Below are positions 10,375 through 20,068 of a stretch of DNA of 64,000 bases, in pieces; within the stretch, counting starts at the first letter, position 1; each line of letters begins with the position of its first letter. The notes below the pieces were generated by a model that did not search any database, was not told the origin of the DNA, and was given only the letters and a program-made list of their open reading frames with translations. The position numbers and the translations under genes were made by a program. Where the stretch lies: positions 62,001-126,000 of the forward strand of contig NZ_FZOR01000018.1 in assembly GCF_900188445.1 (NCBI RefSeq), given 5' to 3'. The stretch is from Actinomadura meyerae (lineage in GTDB: Bacteria > Actinomycetota > Actinomycetes > Streptosporangiales > Streptosporangiaceae).

Positions 10375-10605
10375 CTACCGCTCCTCGGGGGACGCGGTGG
10401 CCGGGGTTTCGTTGAGCCGGTCGGTCTCGTCCTGTATGTCGGCCCCGTTTGCGCGCAGCGCTTCTGAGTACTTGCGTCCGTGGTGGGCGCAGAACAGAAG
10501 GTCGCCGCCGCCTACAAGGACTGCACGGACGTAGGCCTGGGCGCCGCAGCGGTCGCATCGGTCGGCGACGGTCAGCGGCTTGGTTGGGGCAAGGGCTCCA
10601 GTCAC
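10375..10605 (-). CDS. DUF7455-like small zinc-ribbon protein (76 aa)
   Basis: This 76-residue protein carries CDRCGAQAYVR near residues 17-27 and FCAHHGRKY near 38-46. Two Cys from the first motif plus Cys and His from the second could coordinate one zinc ion. The same short protein is commonly encoded near hrdB and parE in actinomycetes, and that placement holds here, which supports the call. The C-terminus is acidic and probably disordered. Its function is unknown. The gene is transcribed alone and ends in its own hairpin terminator. Confidence 0.8.
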   Translation of the reverse strand: MTGALAPTKPLTVADRCDRCGAQAYVRAVLVGGGDLLFCAHHGRKYSEALRANGADIQDETDRLNETPATASPEER

Positions 10606-10724
10606 GGCACCTTCCTCATGCTCGGGGTCGGTACTTAGGACAACATCTAACCCGACGCTGGCGTTCCCAACCTGGTTCTTCGTACGCCCACAGCAGAATG
10701 GCCCAATTAGTGACCGAGGTCACA

Positions 10725-11798
10725 TTAGGCGTCGTCCCACCGGAACAGGCGGACGGCGATCAGCGCGCCGGCGACCGCGACCCCCAGCAGAACGCCGATT
10801 TGGGGCAGCGCGGAGGACGGGCCCAGCCCGCGTCCCATCACGTTGAGCATCCCTTCGTTGAGATACCTCAGCGGGAAGATGTAGGACAGCGTCTTCATCC
10901 ATCCCGGTGACGCGTCCAGCGGGAAGAAGGATCCGCCGAGGAACGCCATGGGGAGGACGACGAGCTGCGTCACCGCCTGGGCGGTCTCCTGCGTCTTGGC
11001 CCACGCGCCGATCAGCATCCCGATCGACAGGAAGGCCAGGACGCCCGCTATCACCATCGGGATGGCCATCCACCAGGCGCCGCTGAGCTGGAGCCCGAAC
11101 ATCGGTAGCTGTGCCACCAGTACGAACAGGGCGAACTGCACGAGGGCGATGGCGAGGCTGACCGCCACACGAGCGGCGAACACGGTGGGCACCGGCGCAG
11201 GGGAGAGCTGGAGCCGCCGCAAGATGCCCTTGGTCCGCCACGTCACCAGCGTCTGGGACGCTCCGAACACGCCCGCCGACGCCAGCGCCCAGCCCAGCAG
11301 GCTCGGGGTGAAGAACTGGATGGCCTTGAGAGAGTCGTCCTCCACCTGCTGCGTGGCCAGCGTGTAGGCGGGCGGTTTGCCGGTAGCCGACTGGTTGGCG
11401 GACTGGACGATCGAGTTCATCAACCCCCGCACCGTCCCCGACTTGACCTGGTCGGTGGCCGAGTAGTGCACGACCATCTGGTTGCCGCGCTGCTCGACGA
11501 CGGCGTCCGCGTCGCCCTTCTCCACCTTGCGCAGCGCGTCGGCGCGGTCGGAGGTCTTGGTGACCTTCAGGACCTTGGCGAGCTCATCGGACCCGTGTGC
11601 GACGGCCGCGTCCAGGACCGGTGCCTGGCCGACCTCCAGGACCGTGACCTTGGACGTCGTCTGGCTGCCGAAGATGCCGCCGAAGATGACCAGGAACATC
11701 AGGGGGAACAGCACGGTGAAGAACAGCGCGGTCCGGTCGCGCCTGAAGCCGAGGAGCATCGCCCGGGACAGGCTCTTGAAGCTCTGGTAGGTGCTCAC
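10725..11798 (-). CDS. ABC-2 type exporter permease
   Basis: This 357-residue permease has one N-terminal membrane helix (about 25-45), an extracytoplasmic domain of about 125 residues, and five helices from about residue 170 to the end. That is the ABC2_membrane_3 layout with a large loop after TM1. The GTG start overlaps the ATPase stop as GTGA, so the pair is translationally coupled. Together they form an export system whose cargo (drug, lipid or other hydrophobic compound) cannot be told from sequence. The motif LPMAFLGGSFFPL near residue 290 is typical of DrrB-like daunorubicin-resistance permeases. Confidence 0.88.
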   Translation of the reverse strand: MSTYQSFKSLSRAMLLGFRRDRTALFFTVLFPLMFLVIFGGIFGSQTTSKVTVLEVGQAPVLDAAVAHGSDELAKVLKVTKTSDRADALRKVEKGDADAVVEQRGNQMVVHYSATDQVKSGTVRGLMNSIVQSANQSATGKPPAYTLATQQVEDDSLKAIQFFTPSLLGWALASAGVFGASQTLVTWRTKGILRRLQLSPAPVPTVFAARVAVSLAIALVQFALFVLVAQLPMFGLQLSGAWWMAIPMVIAGVLAFLSIGMLIGAWAKTQETAQAVTQLVVLPMAFLGGSFFPLDASPGWMKTLSYIFPLRYLNEGMLNVMGRGLGPSSALPQIGVLLGVAVAGALIAVRLFRWDDA

Positions 11799-12697
11799 GC
11801 CCGGTACTCCCGTCCGGTGAGGTCCAGGAAGACGTCCTCAAGGGTGGCGCCGCGGATCTGGACGCCGTCCAGGGCGTTCTTCGCCGCCATGGCCGCGACC
11901 ACGGCCGACGGGTCGCGCGTGGAGATGGTCAGGGAGACGCCGTCGTCGGCGGCCTCGTCCGCGCCGGGCAGGCGGCGGGCGTCGTCCACGTCGAGCATGC
12001 CGCTGGCCACGCTGATCCGCGCCGGGGCGTCCAGGCCGCGCACCAGCACCGCCGGCGGGCCGAGCCGAAGGATCCGGCCCGCGTCCATGATGGCGACGCG
12101 GTCGCAGAGGATCTCGGCCTCGTCCATGTAGTGCGTGGTCAGCACCACGGTGCGGCCCTCGGTGTTGATCTGGCGCAGCAGGTCCCAGAGGTTGCGGCGG
12201 GCCTGCGGGTCCAGGGCGGCGGTGGGCTCGTCCAGGAACACCAGCTCGGGGTCGTGCACGAGAGCGCAGGCGATGGACAGGCGCTGCGCCTGCCCGCCCG
12301 ACAGCTTCTCCACCCGGACGTCGGCCTTGTCGGCCAGCCCCACCAGCTCCATCATCGCGTCAGCCTTCGCGGCGGGCACGCCGTAGAGGGAGCCGAACGT
12401 CTGCAACTGCTCGCGGGTGGTCAGCCGCTCGAAGAACGACGACGCCTGCAACTGGACGCCGATCCTCGGCAGCAGCTTCGGGTTGCGGGGCCACGGGGAG
12501 AGCCCCAGGACCGAGACTTCCCCCTCGTCCGCCTCGCGCAGGCCCTCGATGATCTCCAGCGTCGTCGTCTTCCCCGCGCCGTTCGGGCCGAGGATGCCGA
12601 AGAACTCGCCCTCCTCGACCGCGAAGGTCACCCCGTCCACGGCCCGGACGTCCCCGTAGCGTTTACGGAGGCCCGCGGCCTCGATCGTTTGCACCAT
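11795..12697 (-). CDS. ABC-2 exporter ATP-binding protein (DrrA-like)
   Basis: The 300-residue ATPase has Walker A GPNGAGKTT (about 37-45), signature LSGGQAQRLSIA near 134, Walker B LVFLDEPTAALDP near 154 and the switch histidine in LTTHYMDEAE. A C-terminal extension of about 75 residues is typical of DrrA-type exporters. It pairs with the overlapping permease gene. The ATG at 12697 is seven bases from a TACCTT -10-like element, so the operon may be leaderless. It is divergent from parE. Confidence 0.93.
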   Translation of the reverse strand: MVQTIEAAGLRKRYGDVRAVDGVTFAVEEGEFFGILGPNGAGKTTTLEIIEGLREADEGEVSVLGLSPWPRNPKLLPRIGVQLQASSFFERLTTREQLQTFGSLYGVPAAKADAMMELVGLADKADVRVEKLSGGQAQRLSIACALVHDPELVFLDEPTAALDPQARRNLWDLLRQINTEGRTVVLTTHYMDEAEILCDRVAIMDAGRILRLGPPAVLVRGLDAPARISVASGMLDVDDARRLPGADEAADDGVSLTISTRDPSAVVAAMAAKNALDGVQIRGATLEDVFLDLTGREYRA

Positions 12698-12704
12698 GCA
12701 GAGG

Positions 12705-12710
12705 AAGGTA
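12705..12710 (-). promoter_or_regulatory. Candidate -10 element, leaderless transcript of ABC operon
   Basis: Read on the minus strand, TACCTT is followed by seven bases and then ATG at 12697. No ribosome site is visible between them. No well-placed -35 was found. Confidence 0.45.
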
Positions 12711-12864
12711 AGGAGTGAAACGCCTCTCGCGCACCCACCTAAAGGTGGACGTTAGGGTCTAGAAGTAGCGGACGCGGCACGTCCCGGCGAGCCGCCCCGC
12801 CGGATTGTCGGCGGCCGGGGGTACCCTGCTGCCGACCGTCCTACCCCCGAGGAGCGCACGCACG

Positions 12865-14955
<2,091 letters not shown>

Positions 14956-15095
14956 TCCGCCGCGTCTGAACCGCCGAGCATGGTGGGGCGGGCCGGGATC
15001 GGCGGCTTGACCGGCCAGGTCACCGCGCGCCTCCACCCGGGGGTGGAGAGGGCGGTTCCAGCCGTACGCCGATCCGAGCGGGCGGCGCGGGTCCC

Positions 15096-15101
15096 TAACC
15101 T
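15096..15101 (+). promoter_or_regulatory. Candidate -10 element before a coupled 31-aa ORF
   Basis: TAACCT is followed by seven bases and the ATG at 15109, fitting a leaderless start. No -35 match is seen at normal spacing. The GGGGG before the ATG could alternatively act as a ribosome site. Confidence 0.4.
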
Positions 15102-15108
15102 CGGGGGC

Positions 15109-15204
15109 ATGAAGACGCTGGACCACGCCCCTTCCGCCCCCGCGCCGCCGGCGGTCGGCGCGGGACTGCCCGCCCGGTTCGTACGGGTCAACGTCGGATC
15201 GTGA
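15109..15204 (+). CDS. 31-residue upstream ORF coupled to the histidine kinase
   Basis: The frame starts at ATG 15109 and ends with a TGA that overlaps the kinase GTG as GTGA (15201-15204). It encodes a 31-residue, Ala/Pro-rich peptide ending ARFVRVNVGS. It is too short for domain recognition. The overlap suggests that its translation feeds ribosomes into the kinase gene, which has only a weak ribosome site of its own. It could equally be a misread longer kinase N-terminus. Confidence 0.45.
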   Translation: MKTLDHAPSAPAPPAVGAGLPARFVRVNVGS

Positions 15205-16337
15205 ACGTCAAGGCGGGCCTGCGGGACCGGATCATCCGCCTGCTGGTCATCGGCATGCTCGTGACGTGGGGCGCGACCGCCTACATCCGGGGGCTGCTGC
15301 ACGGGGACCCCGTTCCCTCGCTGCACGGCGACGGCCTCGCCCTCCTCATCCTCAACCCGGTGATGTTCGCGCTTCTCGGGGCCGGGCTCGTGCTGGGGCG
15401 CGGGGAGAACCCGCGCCGGCGGAGAGCGGGCATCGCGCTGCTCCTGCTGTCCGTGGCGGCGGGCATGGCGCTGTACGCGATCGCGCCGCACGCCGGCGGT
15501 GGTTTCTTCTTCTGCATGGCCGGCCTGTGGGTGCTGCTCATGCGGCTGCCGGTGCCGCTGGGCGTCCTGACGAGCGGCCTGACGATCGCCGCGGTCGCCG
15601 CGCTGGGGGAGGCGTTCCGGGCGGACGGCGCCGACCTCGGCCTGCTGTCGGCGTTCGCCGGCATCACGCTGGGCGCCATCGCCAGCCGCCAGGGGGCCGC
15701 CGCGCAGGAGGCGACCCGGCGCGCCGAGGCCGCGAACGCCGTCCTGGCCGAGCGGTCCCGCATCGCCCGCGAGATCCACGACATCCTCGCCCATTCGCTG
15801 TCGGCGCAGATCGTCCACCTGGAGGGGGCGAGGCTGCTCCTCTCCCGGGACGGTGACCGCGTCCAGGCCCTGGACCGCGTGGAGCGCGCGCGGAACCTCG
15901 CCCGCGCCGGCCTCGATGAGACGAGACGCGCCCTCGCGACCCTCCGCGGCGAGATACCGGAGCCAAGAGAGGTGCTGGCGGAGCTCGCGGAGGAGTTCTA
16001 CGCGAGCACAGGGCGTCCGTGCGACGTGCAGGTGACGGGTGAACCGCGCGAACTGTCGCCCCAGGCCGGGCTGGCGGTCGTCCGCACCGCGCAGGAGGCG
16101 CTCACGAACGTCCGCAAACACGCCCCCGGCGCGCGCGCACAGGTCGTCCTGCGCTACCTGCCCGGCAAGGTGGAACTCGAAGTGACCGACAGCGGCGGCA
16201 CCGAATCGGTCGTCGAGCTGGGCGGCGGCGGGTACGGCCTCGTCGGCATGCGGGAGCGCGCCGAGCTGATCGATGGCACCCTGGACACCGGACCGGACGG
16301 CAAGGGATTCCGTGTGTCCCTCCAGGTTCCGGCGTGA
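15201..16337 (+). CDS. NarL/DesK-type sensor histidine kinase
   Basis: The 378-residue kinase has about five or six hydrophobic segments between residues 10 and 160, little extracytoplasmic sequence, then a HisKA_3 dimerization domain with phospho-acceptor His193 in AREIHDILAHSLS. The HATPase_c domain has EALTNVRKHAPG (N box) and GGGYGLVGMRERAELI (G2). The signal probably comes from the membrane itself. It pairs with the response regulator 40 bases downstream. The GTG start overlaps the small upstream ORF. Confidence 0.9.
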   Translation: MNVKAGLRDRIIRLLVIGMLVTWGATAYIRGLLHGDPVPSLHGDGLALLILNPVMFALLGAGLVLGRGENPRRRRAGIALLLLSVAAGMALYAIAPHAGGGFFFCMAGLWVLLMRLPVPLGVLTSGLTIAAVAALGEAFRADGADLGLLSAFAGITLGAIASRQGAAAQEATRRAEAANAVLAERSRIAREIHDILAHSLSAQIVHLEGARLLLSRDGDRVQALDRVERARNLARAGLDETRRALATLRGEIPEPREVLAELAEEFYASTGRPCDVQVTGEPRELSPQAGLAVVRTAQEALTNVRKHAPGARAQVVLRYLPGKVELEVTDSGGTESVVELGGGGYGLVGMRERAELIDGTLDTGPDGKGFRVSLQVPA

Positions 16338-16377
16338 GGTGCGGGGCGTGGGGCGTGACGGCGTGACGGGAGACGCG

Positions 16378-17022
16378 GTGAGCACGAGAATCCTGATCGT
16401 CGACGACCAGACCGTGGTGCGCGAGGGCCTCGTCCTGCTCCTCGAACTGCTGCCCGGCATCGAGGTCGCCGGGGCCTGCGGCGACGGTGAGCGGGCGCTC
16501 GCGCTGGTCGGCGAGCTGCGGCCGGACGTCGTCCTCATGGACTTGCGGATGCCGCGCATGGACGGCGTCGAGGCGACCCGCCGCATCAAGGAGGCCCATC
16601 CCGAGGTCGGAATCGTCGTCCTCACCACCTACGCCGACGACGACTCGATCTTCGCCGCGCTGCGCGCCGGCGCCCGCGGCTACCTCACCAAGGACGCCGG
16701 CGCGGAGGAGATCGCCCGTGCCGTCGACGCCGTCCGCGGCGGCGCGTCCCAGCTCGACCCGGCCGTCCAGCGCCGCCTGGTCGAGGCCGTCGCCGCGGGC
16801 GAGCGCCCGCGCGGTGCCGGGCTCCCCGACGGCCTGACCCGCCGCGAGGCCGAGGTGCTGACCCTCATCGCCCAGGGCCGGTCCAACGCCGAGATCGCGG
16901 GCGACCTGTTCATCTCCGAGGCCACCGTGAAGACCCACATCAACAACCTGTTCGCCAAGGCGAACCTCCGCGACCGCGCCCAGGCCGTCACCTACGCCTA
17001 CCGGAACGGCCTCACCGGCTGA
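16378..17022 (+). CDS. NarL/FixJ-family response regulator
   Basis: The 214-residue product has a receiver domain with Asp-Asp at 9-10, phospho-acceptor Asp55 in VVLMDLRMPRMDG and Lys105-region LTKDAG. A LuxR-type DNA-binding domain follows, with LTRREAEVLTLIAQGRSNAEIA and EATVKTHINNLFAK. The GTG at 16378 is behind GGGAG with five-base spacing. It is the cognate partner of the upstream kinase. Targets are unknown. It is probably co-transcribed with the kinase. Confidence 0.93.
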   Translation: MSTRILIVDDQTVVREGLVLLLELLPGIEVAGACGDGERALALVGELRPDVVLMDLRMPRMDGVEATRRIKEAHPEVGIVVLTTYADDDSIFAALRAGARGYLTKDAGAEEIARAVDAVRGGASQLDPAVQRRLVEAVAAGERPRGAGLPDGLTRREAEVLTLIAQGRSNAEIAGDLFISEATVKTHINNLFAKANLRDRAQAVTYAYRNGLTG

Positions 17023-17087
17023 TCCTCGGTCATCGTCCGGCAAGGCATCGGTCAAACCGGGCACCGGCGTGTCGCCGCGCCTCCACG

Positions 17088-17438
17088 ATGAGGACCGTGC
17101 TGAGAACCTGCATGATCGCGGACTACCTGCGCCCTTACGCGCAATGGCGTATCGACCGCCCCGGCCCGCGCAACGCCCGCGCCGCGATCGGCCTGATCGA
17201 CGCGGCCGCCTACGTGGCGCACCTGGACGAGAGCTCCCGCGTCATCGTCCGGATGGCGATCGCCGGGTGCTTCGCCCTCGGCCGGTTCAACCCGGGCGTC
17301 GAGGGCGAGGAGATCATCCGCGGGTGGCACTACGACGACGCCACCGGCGGCCCGGCCGACCTGCTGGAGGCCCTCGCCGCGTCCGCCGAGCGCGGCCTGC
17401 AGCGCCGTCCCGCCGAGGCGGGGAGCACACCGGCGTAA
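17088..17438 (+). CDS. Hypothetical protein (116 aa)
   Basis: I do not recognise this 116-residue protein. It looks soluble, mostly helical and basic at the N-terminus, with the motif RNARAAIGLIDAAAYVAHLD near residues 28-47 and a Gly/Trp/Tyr patch (IIRGWHYDDATGG) near 76-88. Codon use is typical of the genome, which supports a real gene. It follows the response regulator by 65 bases on the same strand and may be a third gene of that operon. The first of three possible starts (17088, 17097, 17112) is used here. Confidence 0.6.
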   Translation: MRTVLRTCMIADYLRPYAQWRIDRPGPRNARAAIGLIDAAAYVAHLDESSRVIVRMAIAGCFALGRFNPGVEGEEIIRGWHYDDATGGPADLLEALAASAERGLQRRPAEAGSTPA

Positions 17439-17496
17439 CCCGAACCGATGTGATTCCGCCGCTGTCATCCGGCGGTGTGATCACCTCCGCCAGGAG

Positions 17497-17519
17497 ACCA
17501 AGCGAACGCTTGGTAAACT
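17497..17519 (+). promoter_or_regulatory. TetR-type operator overlapping the -10 of the isomerase gene
   Basis: ACCAAGCG-AA-CGCTTGGT (17497-17514) is a perfect inverted repeat with 8-bp arms. Its last T begins TAAACT (17514-17519), a good -10 placed six bases before the ATG at 17526. A protein bound here would block transcription. The half-site resembles operators of TetR regulators of steroid and acyl-CoA metabolism (CAAG..CTTG), but the spacing differs from KstR2. Confidence 0.75.
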
Positions 17520-17525
17520 CCGCGC

Positions 17526-17888
17526 ATGCCGTCCCACGAGCACATGAAGCAGGCGCTCCAGACCTATGTCGACGCCTTCAACGCCGGCGACGTCGCGACC
17601 GTGACCGGCCTCTACGCCGACGACGCCGTCATCGAGGACCCGGTCGGCCACCCCCAGATCACCGGCCGCGCCGCCATCGAGGAGTTCTACACCAACGCCG
17701 TCGCCGGCGGCGCCAAGCTCACGCTGGACGCCCCCATCCGCGGCTCGCACGGCGACCGCGCCGCGATGGCCTTCACCATCGACGTCCCCGGGATGCGCAT
17801 CCGCGCCATCGACGTCATGACCTTCGGCGCGGACGGCAAGATCATCCGCATGGACGCCCACTGGGGCCCCGGCGACATCGAGACCTGA
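17526..17888 (+). CDS. SnoaL/NTF2-like ketosteroid isomerase family protein
   Basis: This 120-residue protein has the compact alpha+beta cone fold of delta5-3-ketosteroid isomerases. The catalytic triad positions are conserved: Tyr14 (in LQTYVDAFN), Asp38 (in VIEDPVG) and Asp96 (in RAIDVMTF, equivalent to Asp99 of the Comamonas enzyme). It may therefore isomerise a beta,gamma-unsaturated ketone, although the family also contains polyketide cyclases and epoxide hydrolases. The transcript is probably leaderless and controlled through the palindrome that overlaps its promoter. It converges on the TetR-hydrolase operon. Confidence 0.85.
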   Translation: MPSHEHMKQALQTYVDAFNAGDVATVTGLYADDAVIEDPVGHPQITGRAAIEEFYTNAVAGGAKLTLDAPIRGSHGDRAAMAFTIDVPGMRIRAIDVMTFGADGKIIRMDAHWGPGDIET

Positions 17889-17897
17889 ACCCACTTC

Positions 17898-18461
17898 TCA
17901 GAGGCCGCGCAGGCCCCGGTCGGCGAAGTCGACGAGCCACTCGAAGCTCTCGTCGATGTCGGTGCTCCACTGGAAGCCGTTCGCCGCCTCCAGCGTGGCG
18001 AAGCCGTGGAAGAGGCTGCGAAGCATGCGCAGGGCATGGTTCGTGGCGGCCTCCTTGATCTCGTAGCCGCGCAGGACGGCCGAGAACGCGCGGAGCAGCC
18101 GTTGCCCCGCGGCGGCCAGCGGATCGTCCGGTCCTTCCGGTTCGACGCCGATCGTCGCGGTGTACCGGCCGGGGTGGGTCACGACGAAGGCGCGGAAGGC
18201 GCGCGCGGCCGCCGCCAGGGCGTCGCGGCCCGCGTAGCCCTGGACCGCGCCGCCGACGGCCTCGGCGGTCTCGCCCAGCGCCAGGGCCGCGATGCGCCGG
18301 TTGAGGTCTTCCTGGCCCTTCACGTGCTTGTAGAGGGACGGGGTGCGCACGCCCAGCCGCTCGGCCAGCTTGCCCATCGTGACGTTGGCGAAGCCGACCT
18401 CGTCGGCGAGGGCGGCCCCGGCGGCGACCACCGCCGCCGCGTCCAGGCCCGCCCTAGGCAC
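17898..18461 (-). CDS. TetR family regulator with WHG-type C-terminal domain
   Basis: The 187-residue regulator has an N-terminal HTH (about 6-52) with VTMGKLAERLGVRTPSLYKHVKG, then a ligand-binding domain with a FHGFATLEAANGFQW segment, typical of the TetR_C_13/WHG group. The GTG start overlaps the end of the upstream hydrolase gene by eight bases, so the two are coupled. It probably represses its own operon through twin palindromes at 19308-19344. It might also bind the 17497 operator, but the two motifs are different, so that is less likely. Confidence 0.88.
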   Translation of the reverse strand: MPRAGLDAAAVVAAGAALADEVGFANVTMGKLAERLGVRTPSLYKHVKGQEDLNRRIAALALGETAEAVGGAVQGYAGRDALAAAARAFRAFVVTHPGRYTATIGVEPEGPDDPLAAAGQRLLRAFSAVLRGYEIKEAATNHALRMLRSLFHGFATLEAANGFQWSTDIDESFEWLVDFADRGLRGL

Positions 18462-19293
18462 GGGCGGCGTCCGTGCGGAGGAAGTCGAGCACGAGCGAGG
18501 CGACCTGGCCGGGGAACTGGTGGTGCGGGTAGTGCCCGGCGCCGTCGATCATCTCGAGGCGGCCGAGACCGGACGGCAGGTCGCCGATGACCGCGGTGCC
18601 CTCGGCGTGCGGGTCGGCCCAGTCGGGGTCCTGCGTGCCCATCACGACCAGGACCGGGCAGCGGACGTTGCCGAGCTGCGCGCCGGCGTCGGTCGGGGCG
18701 CTCTTGCCCATGGCCTGCATGGCCTTCATCCGGCCGGGCTCGCGCAGCCGGGACTCGATGAGGGCGAGCCGCTCGGCCCAGTCGGCCGGCTTCCGGCCGG
18801 GGTAGGCCACGTCGAGGTAGGACCGCCAGAGCGGCAGGCTGCCGAACGCGGCCGCGCCGAGCAGCCGCAGCATGCCGCGCCGGTAGCGCTTCACCTTCAC
18901 GAAGCCGCCGAGGCTGACCGACTGCTTGCGGGTGAACGGCGCCAGCTCGACGACGGCGGAGACGAGCGAGGGCTCCAGGGCCGCGGCGATGGTGGCGGCG
19001 CCGCCGGAGACCGAGTGGCCGACGAGCACGGCGGGGCCGCCCAGGTGGCGGATCACGGCGAGCAGGTCGCCCGCGATGGCGGTGCGGCTCCACTCCGGCC
19101 AGTCGACGCTGGACTCGCCGCAGCCGCGCAGGTCGATCGCGGCGACCCGGTAACCGGCCTCGACCAGCTGCGGGATCACGGCGCGGTAGGCCTCGCGGCT
19201 GTCGCCCACCCCGTGCGCGAGCACGATCAGCGGGCCGTCCCCCGCCACCTCGTAGGCGATGGTGCCTCCGTCGACGTTCAGGAACTCGGTCAT
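18454..19293 (-). CDS. Alpha/beta hydrolase
   Basis: The 279-residue product has the alpha/beta-hydrolase core: oxyanion HGVGDS, nucleophile elbow GHSVSGG (Ser about 98), acid in VMGTQDPDWAD and His in GAGHYPHH near the end. The ATG at 19293 is behind GGGAG with four-base spacing. It is the first gene of a two-gene operon with its TetR regulator, a typical arrangement for inducible detoxification or degradation enzymes. The substrate is unknown. Confidence 0.9.
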   Translation of the reverse strand: MTEFLNVDGGTIAYEVAGDGPLIVLAHGVGDSREAYRAVIPQLVEAGYRVAAIDLRGCGESSVDWPEWSRTAIAGDLLAVIRHLGGPAVLVGHSVSGGAATIAAALEPSLVSAVVELAPFTRKQSVSLGGFVKVKRYRRGMLRLLGAAAFGSLPLWRSYLDVAYPGRKPADWAERLALIESRLREPGRMKAMQAMGKSAPTDAGAQLGNVRCPVLVVMGTQDPDWADPHAEGTAVIGDLPSGLGRLEMIDGAGHYPHHQFPGQVASLVLDFLRTDAARA

Positions 19294-19307
19294 GGTTCTC
19301 CCTCGTT

Positions 19308-19344
19308 GGCTAATTGCGTTAGCCAAAAGCTAATGACATTAGCT
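19308..19344. promoter_or_regulatory. Twin palindromic operators upstream of the hydrolase-TetR operon
   Basis: GGCTAATTGCGTTAGCC (19308-19324) and AGCTAATGACATTAGCT (19328-19344) are two imperfect-to-perfect palindromes whose centres are 20 bases (two helical turns) apart. This suits two TetR dimers on one DNA face. The site begins 15 bases upstream of the hydrolase start and is conspicuously AT-rich for this genome. Confidence 0.8.
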
Positions 19345-19448
19345 GTGCCTGTCAAGCGCGCGACCATCGGCGCTGGTGACGGCGTCAAGGCGCCCCGTCC
19401 GGTCATCCCCCGAGCACCGCCTGATCGCGGCCATGGCAGGGTGGGGGA

Positions 19449-19997
19449 GTGGCCAAGGACCCGGTGCTCTACGTGATCGCCTGCGGCGGGCGGCCCGCCG
19501 CCGACCTCCCGCCCTTCGTCGAGGGACTCCGCCGAGGCGGATGGACGGTGTGCGTGGTCTCCACGCCGTCCGGCGTCAAGTTCCTGGACGTCGACCGGCT
19601 GGCGGAGCTGACGGGCTTCCCCGTCCGTTCGCAGTACAAGCAGCCTGACGAGCCCGACGTCCTGCCGCCCGCCGACGCGTTCGCCGTGGTGCCCGCGACG
19701 TTCAACACCGTCAACAAGTGGGCGCACGGGATCAGCGACACCCTGGCACTCGGCCTGCTCAACGAGGCCGTCGGCCTGGGGCGTCCCATCATCGCGGCGC
19801 CGTGGCCGAACGAGGCGCTCGCTCGCCATCCCGTCTTCGTCCGCAGTGTCGCCGAACTCCGCGACTGGGGCGTCACCGTCCTGCTGGACGAGGCCCGCCT
19901 GCCGACCCCCGATTCGGGCGACGACCTTCGGGGCGTCTTCCCGTGGCCGGAGATCCAGCAGAGCCTCGCCGAGCTACGGGCACGCCTGCCTGGCTAA
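19449..19997 (+). CDS. Flavoprotein-family (Dfp/UbiX-like) protein
   Basis: The 182-residue protein fits the Flavoprotein (PF02441-type) fold used by CoaC, UbiX and EpiD-like enzymes. It has a first beta strand YVIACGG, a VVSTPSG loop, an AVVPATFNTVNKWAHGISD segment where FMN-binding Asn/Thr residues lie, and a PIIAAPWPN strand. A UbiX- or PPC-DC-like reaction cannot be assigned, and the catalytic His region of CoaC is not evident. The GTG at 19449 has CAGGGT six bases upstream. It stands alone on the plus strand. Confidence 0.75.
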   Translation: MAKDPVLYVIACGGRPAADLPPFVEGLRRGGWTVCVVSTPSGVKFLDVDRLAELTGFPVRSQYKQPDEPDVLPPADAFAVVPATFNTVNKWAHGISDTLALGLLNEAVGLGRPIIAAPWPNEALARHPVFVRSVAELRDWGVTVLLDEARLPTPDSGDDLRGVFPWPEIQQSLAELRARLPG

Positions 19998-20068
19998 ACG
20001 GGATGAACGCCGCAAGCGCCGGTCCGTAGGGTTGCCACGGTCTGGACGCCGACGGAGAGGACGCGGTC

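Noticed and set aside
17497..17514. Identification of the operator as a KstR2 site
   Set aside because: The CAAG and CTTG halves match, but six bases separate them where the KstR2 motif has two, so I call it only TetR-type.
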